Origin: JANWHZ01 sp035545555
Lineage (GTDB): Bacteria > Patescibacteriota > Saccharimonadia > Saccharimonadales > UBA4665
Length of the DNA: 17,185 bases
Direction: 5' to 3'
NCBI GenBank assembly: GCA_035545555.1
Contig: DASZYD010000004.1
Coordinates: 1 to 17,185 of the forward strand
Shown: one piece after another, positions 12,177 to 17,185 of the stretch
How the letters are laid out: each line of letters begins with the position of its first letter
Numbering within the stretch: the first letter of the stretch is position 1
Made by a program: the position numbers and the translations under genes
The notes under the pieces: model-generated
Seen by the model: only the letters and a program-made list of their open reading frames with translations
What the model was told of the DNA's origin: nothing
The model's database searches: none

Positions 12177-13496
12177 TCAGGCATCCTGCAGCAGATCAAT
12201 GGTCAAGGCGGCGGTCCAGGAGAAATTGTCCACGCCTAAACCTTCGCCGGTGAGCGGGTTGAAATATTCCCGGCAGCCGCTGCTGCCGACCATCTCCAGC
12301 GTACTCTCACGCAGTGCGGTGGCATGTGTGCCGAAGCCGTATCGTTCCAAGCCGTCGATGACCAGCCAATTAATATTGACCCACGATGGCCCCTGCCAAT
12401 AGCAGATCGGGTTGAACCACGGTGAGCTGGCTGGCGTACTGGGGGCAGGGAACGGCGTGCCAAAGCTGTGCTCATGCTCGAGCGCCTTGACAAGCAACTT
12501 GGCGCGTTCGGCGCTGACAGTACCGGCATACAATGGCAGCAACGCGGCGACGGACGGCTCCTTGAGCAGCCGGTGGGTCACGAAGTCGCGTGAGTAATAT
12601 TGCTCGGTATATGGGTCCCAGAGCTCTTCGAGCGTCTGCTCGGTGAGTTTCATCCGTTTGCGTAGCTCAAGCGGTACCTCCTCGTGTAGCGCGGTGGCTA
12701 TGGCATGCAGGTGCACATTCGCCCGGATTAGTACCGAGTTGAATAGCAGGTCCTCGATGGCGAACAGCGAATGGTCAAGGATGCGGTCGATGTCGTACGC
12801 CTTACGGCGGAGCCGCAGCTGGGTGTCGTAGAGCGCCAGGGCGTCTATATTGGACATGCGCTCAGCGGCAGACACTGTGCGTGTATCACTGCGGAAGATG
12901 CTGACCGTGCCATCCAGACGCGTTCTTTGCAATAGGCGGATCCACCACGGCAGCAGATGCTGGCTCAGCTCTGCCATCCACGGCGGCGTGTTGTCCATAC
13001 CCGTCTCCCAGGGGTGAATGAGCAGGGCCAGGCCCTCACCGTGCGGGTCGCGCTCGCCATAGATCCAGGCGTGATATGCCAGCAGCGCCGGCCAGACCTG
13101 TCGGTACCAGCTGCGCCGTTCGGTCTTTGTCAGTTTCTCGCCGATGCGTACTACCGCTTCAGCAATCATCGGCGGTTGGGTGATGCCGCTGGTAGAAATG
13201 CCATCAGGCGATAAAGGACTCAGCCAGCTCTGCCAGATGCCCTCGTGCATGGCCTGCGGTTTACCGGGCGTAAAGATAATATGCGGCACCATGCCGTTTT
13301 TCCACTGCGCGCGCAGCAGACTCAGTAGTTCCAGCTTGGCGCGCTCCACATCATAATGCCGCTGGCCGATGGCGACGAAGCAGCTGTCCCACAGCCATTG
13401 GTGCGGATACAATTTCTCTGCCGGAATAGTAAAGTTTCCGCGGTCATTCGCCGTCAGCACCGCTTTGGCCTGCGCCAGTAGCTCGTCGTTGTGCAT
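12177..13496 (-). CDS. GH63/MGH1-like glycoside hydrolase
   Basis: The 439-residue protein fits an (alpha/alpha)6-barrel glycosidase like mannosylglycerate hydrolase and other GH63 relatives. Landmarks are LYPHQWLWDSCFVAIG (29-44), WKNGMVPHIIF (65-75), ITQPPMIAEAV (105-115), HPWETGMDNTPPW (161-173), YWQGPSWVNINWLVIDGLERYG (about 364-385) and CREYFNPLTGEGLGVDNFSWTAAL (408-431). By family pattern the catalytic acid is probably Asp168 and the base a Glu in the last block, most likely Glu410. There is no signal peptide, so it would act in the cytosol, for example on a glycosylglycerate, trehalose-like or oligosaccharide substrate; the exact sugar is not readable. ATG 13496 lies 7 bases after TATACT (minus), another predicted leaderless start. 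The helical 264-aa gene follows in the same unit. Confidence 0.85.
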   Translation of the reverse strand: MHNDELLAQAKAVLTANDRGNFTIPAEKLYPHQWLWDSCFVAIGQRHYDVERAKLELLSLLRAQWKNGMVPHIIFTPGKPQAMHEGIWQSWLSPLSPDGISTSGITQPPMIAEAVVRIGEKLTKTERRSWYRQVWPALLAYHAWIYGERDPHGEGLALLIHPWETGMDNTPPWMAELSQHLLPWWIRLLQRTRLDGTVSIFRSDTRTVSAAERMSNIDALALYDTQLRLRRKAYDIDRILDHSLFAIEDLLFNSVLIRANVHLHAIATALHEEVPLELRKRMKLTEQTLEELWDPYTEQYYSRDFVTHRLLKEPSVAALLPLYAGTVSAERAKLLVKALEHEHSFGTPFPAPSTPASSPWFNPICYWQGPSWVNINWLVIDGLERYGFGTHATALRESTLEMVGSSGCREYFNPLTGEGLGVDNFSWTAALTIDLLQDA

Positions 13497-13503
13497 ATGC
13501 TTC

Positions 13504-13509
13504 AGTATA
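13504..13509 (-). promoter_or_regulatory. -10 box for the GH63-like gene
   Basis: Minus-strand TATACT ends 7 bases before ATG 13496. It lies in the 36-base gap after the YajQ-family stop. No good -35. Confidence 0.5.
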
Positions 13510-13532
13510 TCGCATGCACCGCGTGCAAAAGG

Positions 13533-14030
13533 CTACCGGAAGTTGGTAAAACTGATAGGGAAATCGAGATCTTGGGTACGCAGCAATTGCATCACGGCTT
13601 GCAGCTCATCCTTGCTGGAGCTTTGGACGCGTACAGCGTCGCCCTGGGTACTCGGTTTGACCTTTGGAAAGTTGTCGCGGATGAGCTTACTGAGCTGCTT
13701 GGCTTTATCTTGATCGAGCCCATGTTTCAACGGCACTTCTTTAGTGGTCTGAAAATTATTCGTGGTAAGTTCTTTTGAAATGTCCAGTACTTTTTGACTT
13801 TGATTCCGTGCCGCCAGCTTTTTGCGCACGATGTCGATAATGGCGTCGATCTGCCACTCGCTGTTGCCGGTTAGCTTGAAGCCAGTCTTGTCGGCAGTGA
13901 GCCACTCAAGCGCCGCTGGCGTGTCCTTGAAGTCGTAGCGGCTGTCGATTTCGCGGCGCGCCTGGTCGAAGACATTGTTCATCTCAGCCTTGTCATATTC
14001 ACTCACCACATCGAACGAGAAGTTTGCCAT
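13533..14030 (-). CDS. yajQ: YajQ-family cyclic di-GMP-binding protein
   Basis: The 165-residue protein matches the YajQ family end to end in length and pattern. It starts MANFSFDVVSEYDKAEMNNV, continues with REIDSRYDFK (26-35) and IIDIVRKKLAARN, and ends DLDFPISFTNFR, close to the usual FxNYR-type end. The fold is two ferredoxin-like domains. Family members bind nucleotides or tRNA, and some bind cyclic di-GMP and alter gene regulation; here the ligand is unknown. The gene diverges from pheS with only 25 bases between start codons. Its TATAAT (minus, 14043-14038) ends 7 bases before ATG 14030, so a leaderless mRNA is predicted. The glycosidase gene 36 bases downstream has its own -10 box. 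Confidence 0.95.
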   Translation of the reverse strand: MANFSFDVVSEYDKAEMNNVFDQARREIDSRYDFKDTPAALEWLTADKTGFKLTGNSEWQIDAIIDIVRKKLAARNQSQKVLDISKELTTNNFQTTKEVPLKHGLDQDKAKQLSKLIRDNFPKVKPSTQGDAVRVQSSSKDELQAVMQLLRTQDLDFPISFTNFR

Positions 14031-14037
14031 ATCTTGT

Positions 14038-14043
14038 ATTATA
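14038..14043 (-). promoter_or_regulatory. -10 box of the YajQ-family gene, overlapping the pheS -10
   Basis: Minus-strand TATAAT, with TTGGTA (14067-14062, 4 of 6) as -35 at 18 bases, inside the first codons of pheS. Confidence 0.6.
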
Positions 14044-14045
14044 CT
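14040..14045 (+). promoter_or_regulatory. -10 box of the pheS operon
   Basis: TATACT ends 10 bases before ATG 14056 and shares four bases with the opposite-strand -10 box. RNA polymerase could hold only one of the two at a time. No good -35 is visible, and there is no room for a T-box or attenuator leader. Confidence 0.55.
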
Positions 14046-14055
14046 TAACTCTATA

Positions 14056-15111
14056 ATGACCTACCAAAACGAGAAGATTGCCGCTGCGGCCGAGACGCTG
14101 CGCGCCCGTCTGCAGGAGCTGGCCAACAAAGCCGATATTCTGAAAGCCGTAGAGCTCAAGGCGCTGTTTGATGAGCTCAAAACGTTGCCCGCCGACCAGC
14201 GCAGCAGCTTCGGCAAGGAGGTGAACCAGCTCCGGGCCGAGCTGCAGCAGGCCGTGCATGACCAGCAAACGACGGCCGAGGCGTTACCGCCCATCGATGT
14301 GACCGCCCCATACGATGTGAATGTGCCGGCAGATAAGCGACCGCAGTTGTTGCCCGCCCATATGGGCAGTAAGCATCCGCTTATGACCGAGCTGGAGGCC
14401 GTGTTGGATATTTTCTACCGCATGGGCTTCACGGCAGTGGAGAGCCGCGAGCTGGACGATGACTACCATATGTTTACCAGCCTGAACTTTCCCGAAGGCC
14501 ACCCGGCCCGCGACGATTACGATACCTTCATGACCGTCGAGAAAGATCAAAACGGCAAGTCATTCATTGCCCCGGCGCACACCAGCACCATGCAAAACCG
14601 CGTGCTGCAGCGCTACAAGGCTGACCTGGAGAAGGGTACATCTATCGCGGTGGTCATTCCGGGCCGCGTCTTCCGCAACGAAGACCTCGATGCCCGCCAC
14701 GAGCACACCTTTTACCAGTTGGAGGGCGTCTACGTGGGCAAGGGCGTCCATGCCGGTCATCTTATTGCCACGCTCAAGACCTTTTTGCAGGAATACTACC
14801 AAAAGGAGCTGGACGTTAAAACCCAGCCGTTTTACTTCCCGTTTACGGAGCCGTCGTTCGAGTTCGCCCTCAGCTGTCCGTTCTGTGACAAAAAGGGCTG
14901 CAACGTCTGCAGCTACAGCGGCTGGATCGAGCTGCTCGGCTGCGGCATGATCAACCCCAATGTACTGAGCATGGCCGGCATCGACCCCACTGTCTACACC
15001 GGTTTCGCCTGGGGCGGCGGCATCGAGCGCCTGGTGATGATGAAGTACGGCATCGAAGATATCCGCCACTTCGAGTCTGCCAACCTAAGCTTCCTGAGGC
15101 AATTCGCATGA
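14056..15111 (+). CDS. pheS: Phenylalanine-tRNA ligase alpha subunit
   Basis: The 351-residue PheS joins phenylalanine to tRNA-Phe with PheT as an (alpha-beta)2 enzyme. An N-terminal coiled coil (1-75) would contact tRNA. The class II core carries HTSTMQ (175-180), motif 2 GRVFRNEDLDARHEHTFYQLEG (203-224) and motif 3 YTGFAWGGGIERLVMMKYGIEDIR (314-337). The Ala318 of the FAW segment keeps the small residue that shapes the Phe pocket, and Trp replaces the more common Phe next to it. An insert ahead of the GCGM block has four cysteines (274, 277, 282, 285) spaced CPFCDKKGCNVC, a likely zinc knuckle. ATG 14056 follows TATACT closely. The stop overlaps the next start (ATGA), beginning an operon that reaches pheT only after three small genes. 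Confidence 0.97.
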   Translation: MTYQNEKIAAAAETLRARLQELANKADILKAVELKALFDELKTLPADQRSSFGKEVNQLRAELQQAVHDQQTTAEALPPIDVTAPYDVNVPADKRPQLLPAHMGSKHPLMTELEAVLDIFYRMGFTAVESRELDDDYHMFTSLNFPEGHPARDDYDTFMTVEKDQNGKSFIAPAHTSTMQNRVLQRYKADLEKGTSIAVVIPGRVFRNEDLDARHEHTFYQLEGVYVGKGVHAGHLIATLKTFLQEYYQKELDVKTQPFYFPFTEPSFEFALSCPFCDKKGCNVCSYSGWIELLGCGMINPNVLSMAGIDPTVYTGFAWGGGIERLVMMKYGIEDIRHFESANLSFLRQFA

Positions 15112-15449
15112 AGGAGATTACGTCAATTGCTCTCGACGAACTGAAAGAAATGGCTGCCAAGACGTATGGCGGGTTGGTAAAGGCCGATGTGGATGTGGCA
15201 AAAGGCATCGTGCTGATTGACATGGAATTACATGCTGACGGCGAAGCGCAGCTCCTGGAAAGTGGCTCCAAACAAAGCGACCTGTGGGGTATTACTCTCT
15301 ACCCCGATAAGTTCGGCACCGACGATTTCATAGAATTCGATTCGATGATCAACTTACGGCCAAGTCAGGGCAACAGGTCACGTGACGTTGAGGACGAAGC
15401 AGTGCGGGCAAAGATCAGGCGGCTCGTGGGCGGGGCTGTACATGTATAA
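15108..15449 (+). CDS. DUF5674 family protein
   Basis: The 113-residue protein fits the DUF5674 pattern: YGGLVKADVDVAKGIVLID (20-38), MELHADGEAQLLESGSKQSDLWG (39-61), LYPDKFGTDDFIEFDSMINLRPSQGNRSRDVED (64-96) and a short helical end. The family has no assigned function and, as far as I recall, occurs often in candidate-phyla bacteria and cyanobacteria. The conserved Glu, His, Asp and Arg residues (ELHAD, SGS, INxRP, GNRSR) look like a small active or binding site. It overlaps pheS by ATGA and the following gene by 8 bases, so it is firmly within the pheS operon. Some members are thought to sit near toxin-antitoxin-like genes; nothing here supports that. Confidence 0.85.
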   Translation: MKEITSIALDELKEMAAKTYGGLVKADVDVAKGIVLIDMELHADGEAQLLESGSKQSDLWGITLYPDKFGTDDFIEFDSMINLRPSQGNRSRDVEDEAVRAKIRRLVGGAVHV

Positions 15450-15768
15450 TTATCAGATTGATCGAGAGAAATGGGCGGCGCTCACCATTCTTGAACAGAT
15501 GGGCAACGCCGGTTCGGAAGTCGGGCGTGCGTTGGCTGCCAAGCGGCGTGGCGACAATGATCGTGCCCGGGCGGCGCTGTACCGTGGGCTCGACCTGCTC
15601 GACGCAACCGCGGCGGTGTGGGCCGCAAAGAAGTCGCCGCGTACGCGTGAGATCTTGCGCGCCCGTGAACAATTTATCTCGGCCGTTATGGAGCAGGATG
15701 ACCCCGCACTCGAAGATTACTTTATGCAATTCGCTCTGGCTGCACGTATGAAGAGACAGACAGCATGA
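15442..15768 (+). CDS. Small helical protein of unknown function (108 aa)
   Basis: The start ATG 15442 overlaps the DUF5674 stop by 8 bases and begins MYNYQIDREKWAALTILEQM. The rest is almost wholly helical, with GSEVGRALAAKRRGDNDRARAALYRGLDLLDATAAVWAAKKSPRTREILRAREQF (30-84) and an end LEDYFMQFALAARM (91-104). Length and helix pattern suggest a four-helix bundle. No known signature was recognised. The frame continues upstream to 15382, but that part reads through DUF5674. Its stop overlaps the MazG-like start by ATGA. Placement between pheS and pheT suggests steady expression, and it may be a lineage-specific protein. Confidence 0.75.
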   Translation: MYNYQIDREKWAALTILEQMGNAGSEVGRALAAKRRGDNDRARAALYRGLDLLDATAAVWAAKKSPRTREILRAREQFISAVMEQDDPALEDYFMQFALAARMKRQTA

Positions 15769-16100
15769 GTAGTTTTGGCGATTTACAGCAGCAGGCGATG
15801 GAGATTCGCCAGAAATACAATGAGCTAAACAAAGCGCATGGCCATGAGCAATGGGACGCCCGGGCGTATGCCATGGGATTTGTGGGCGATGTTGGCGATC
15901 TTTTAAAACTGGTCATGGCGGCCGAACACTTCCGCGATGTGAAGGGCGATGGCGAGGTCACAGAGAAACTGCAGCATGAGCTAGGAGATTGTCTGTGGTC
16001 GCTGTTTGTGATCGCCGATCACTATGGGATTAGTTTGGAGCAGGCATTTCAGGGCACGATGGCCGAACTGCGCGGGCGTATTGCCGGAGGGGAAGCATGA
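15765..16100 (+). CDS. MazG-like all-alpha NTP pyrophosphohydrolase
   Basis: The 111-residue protein is the size of a single MazG-type domain, which hydrolyses nucleoside triphosphates to monophosphate and pyrophosphate with Mg2+. Metal-site motifs are present in altered form. The usual ExxE of the second helix reads GDVGDLLKLV, giving Asp42 and Asp45. The ExxD of the third helix is intact in HELGDCLWSL (Glu72, Asp75) and is followed by the typical FVIADHYGISLEQAF. Acidic residues are thus kept but shortened, so activity or substrate may differ. It begins on the previous stop (ATGA) and its own stop overlaps the pheT start. A house-cleaning role against damaged or excess nucleotides is the usual guess. 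Confidence 0.8.
   Translation: MSSFGDLQQQAMEIRQKYNELNKAHGHEQWDARAYAMGFVGDVGDLLKLVMAAEHFRDVKGDGEVTEKLQHELGDCLWSLFVIADHYGISLEQAFQGTMAELRGRIAGGEA
16086..16090 (+). promoter_or_regulatory. Shine-Dalgarno sequence for pheT
   Basis: GGAGG lies 6 bases before ATG 16097, inside the MazG-like gene end. It supports this start and contrasts with the leaderless first gene of the operon. Confidence 0.65.
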
Positions 16101-17185
16101 AGATCAGTCTCAATTCAATCAGAAAACTTGACACGCAATGGCATGCGTCGGGCGAACCGGTATCGGACGGCGCTGATGCGCTGGCGGCCAGAATCGGCGC
16201 GCAGCTGGGGGCAATCGAAGAAGTTATTGATGTTGGCTCCAAGTATACCGGCGTATTGATCGCCAACGTTGTATCGTGCGAGAATCACCCGGACGCCGAC
16301 CGGCTGCATGTCTGCAAGGTCGACGACGGCGGCAAGGCGCAAGGGGTAGAACGAGACAGTGACGGCCATGTGCAGGTCGTCTGCGGCGCACCGAACGTGC
16401 ACGAGGGCATGCTGGCTGCTTGGCTGCCACCGGGCACGACGGTGCCGAGCACCTATGGCAAAGAACCGTTCGTCATGGAAGCGCGCGCCATCCGCGGCCA
16501 AATGAGTAATGGCATGATGGCCAGCCCCAAAGAGCTCGCTCTTGGCGATAGCCACGAAGGTATTCTGGAGATCGATGAAGATGTGGCGCCCGGCACACCG
16601 TTTGCCGAGCACTTCAATCTGGCCGGCGATGTCGTGTTCGATATCGAAAACAAGATGTTCACTCACCGGCCGGACTGCTTCGGCCTGCTGGGCGTGGCGC
16701 GCGAAATTGCCGGTATCCAGGGCCAGGCGTTCAAAAGCCCCGACTGGTACAAGACCGATCCGGTCTTCCCGGCCGCCGAAGCCGACGAATTGAAGCTGGA
16801 AGTGCGCAATGAAATCCCCGAGCTGGTGCCGCGTTTTACGGCCATCACCCTGCGCGATGTAACGATTACGCAAAGCCCCGTCTGGCTGCAAATCGAGCTG
16901 GCCAAGCTCGGCATGCGCCCGATCAACAATGTCGTCGACCTGACAAACTACTACATGTTGCTGACCGGCCAGCCGCTGCACGCCTACGACTATGATAAAG
17001 TCATGGCGCAGGATCAAGGTGCTGACCATGCGACCATCGTCGTCCGCCACCCGAAGCAGGGCGAAAAAATCCTGCTGCTGAACGGCAAAGAAGTCGAGCC
17101 GCGCCCTGAAGCCATGATGATCGCGACGCGCGACCGGCTCATCGGCATCGGCGGCGTGATGGGCGGCGGCGACACCGAGGTGGAT
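16097..17185 (+). CDS. pheT: Phenylalanine-tRNA ligase beta subunit, N-terminal 363 residues (cut by window end)
   Basis: The frame is open from ATG 16097 to the last base. It reads MKISLNSIRKLDTQW at the start, then the tRNA-binding OB-fold of bacterial PheT (about 40-150: VLIANVVSCENHPDADRL, VVCGAPNV, EARAIRGQMSNGMMAS). Next come the ENKMFTHRPDCFGLLGVAREIAG block (about 184-206) and the B3/B4 editing domain beginning with LVPRFTAITLRDV (about 247-259), with RPINNVVDLTNYYMLLTGQPLHAYDYDKV (274-302). PheT is normally about 800 residues, so less than half is visible. The insert at 71-82 within the OB domain is Asp/Gly-rich. The ATG overlaps the MazG-like stop and has a good SD. A 311-residue minus-strand frame over the same bases is a shadow. 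Confidence 0.96.
   Translation, partial: MKISLNSIRKLDTQWHASGEPVSDGADALAARIGAQLGAIEEVIDVGSKYTGVLIANVVSCENHPDADRLHVCKVDDGGKAQGVERDSDGHVQVVCGAPNVHEGMLAAWLPPGTTVPSTYGKEPFVMEARAIRGQMSNGMMASPKELALGDSHEGILEIDEDVAPGTPFAEHFNLAGDVVFDIENKMFTHRPDCFGLLGVAREIAGIQGQAFKSPDWYKTDPVFPAAEADELKLEVRNEIPELVPRFTAITLRDVTITQSPVWLQIELAKLGMRPINNVVDLTNYYMLLTGQPLHAYDYDKVMAQDQGADHATIVVRHPKQGEKILLLNGKEVEPRPEAMMIATRDRLIGIGGVMGGGDTEVD

Noticed and set aside
14056..15111. Possible UGA recoding as in some candidate phyla
   Set aside because: UGA is used as the natural stop at several ATGA overlaps (784, 8314, 15111, 15768, 16100), and no in-frame UGA interrupts conserved proteins.
16115..17050. 311-residue minus-strand ORF
   Set aside because: It lies wholly antisense to pheT, whose + frame has clear PheT motifs. 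The reverse frame is a codon-bias shadow with no recognisable domain.

Overview
The window looks like chromosomal DNA from a small-genome, high-GC bacterium, most likely a Patescibacterium (CPR), with Candidatus Saccharibacteria as my best guess. The reasons are dense packing with repeated ATGA stop/start overlaps, convergent genes that share stop codons, a DUF5674 gene inside a pheS-to-pheT cluster, an L,D-transpeptidase with a single N-terminal membrane segment, and many genes whose -10 promoter box sits only 6-10 bases before the start codon (predicted leaderless mRNAs). UGA is used as a stop, so the recoded UGA of Gracilibacteria/Absconditabacteria does not apply. No insertion sequence, phage gene, CRISPR array, tRNA or rRNA was seen, and no stretch longer than about 220 bases lacks a gene. 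The lineage is an inference from gene content.

Layout. Bases 1-1236 (+) hold the tail of an unrecognised protein, an ECF sigma factor and a one-TM protein that is probably its anti-sigma factor. A CNNM/CorC-type membrane protein with CBS domains converges on them (1233-2228, -). A divergent promoter region (2229-2442) follows; it also contains a possible 45-residue ORF overlapping the start of tgt. Next on + come tgt (queuosine-type tRNA transglycosylase), a TerC-like DUF475 membrane protein, a 71-aa membrane protein and a secreted/membrane protein with a bactofilin-like beta-helix. A DUF1345-like membrane protein (6150-6815, -) and a Fur-family regulator (6949-7377, -) follow. Between them lies a + strand hairpin/T-run that could end a very short RNA.

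The Fur-family gene shares a compact divergent promoter with a two-gene operon of unknown function (7445-8844), whose second product is acidic and carries a His/Asp-rich patch. Then come an L,D-transpeptidase, rmuC and a PQ-loop-like membrane protein on +, a two-gene minus-strand unit (GH63/MGH1-like glycosidase plus a helical protein) and a YajQ-family gene. Divergent from YajQ, with overlapping -10 boxes, starts a tightly overlapping operon: pheS, DUF5674, an unknown 108-aa protein, a MazG-like protein and pheT (cut by the window end).

Functional themes are translation (tgt, pheS/pheT), envelope and transport (CNNM, DUF475, beta-helix protein, L,D-transpeptidase, PQ-loop protein), regulation (ECF sigma/anti-sigma, Fur family), DNA or nucleotide housekeeping (RmuC, MazG-like) and sugar metabolism (GH63-like). 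The points most worth following are the widespread leaderless architecture, the Fur-linked unknown operon with its symmetric promoter, the pheS and pheT genes separated by three small genes, the altered substrate-pocket residues of Tgt, the possible tiny RNA and the small ORF ahead of tgt.
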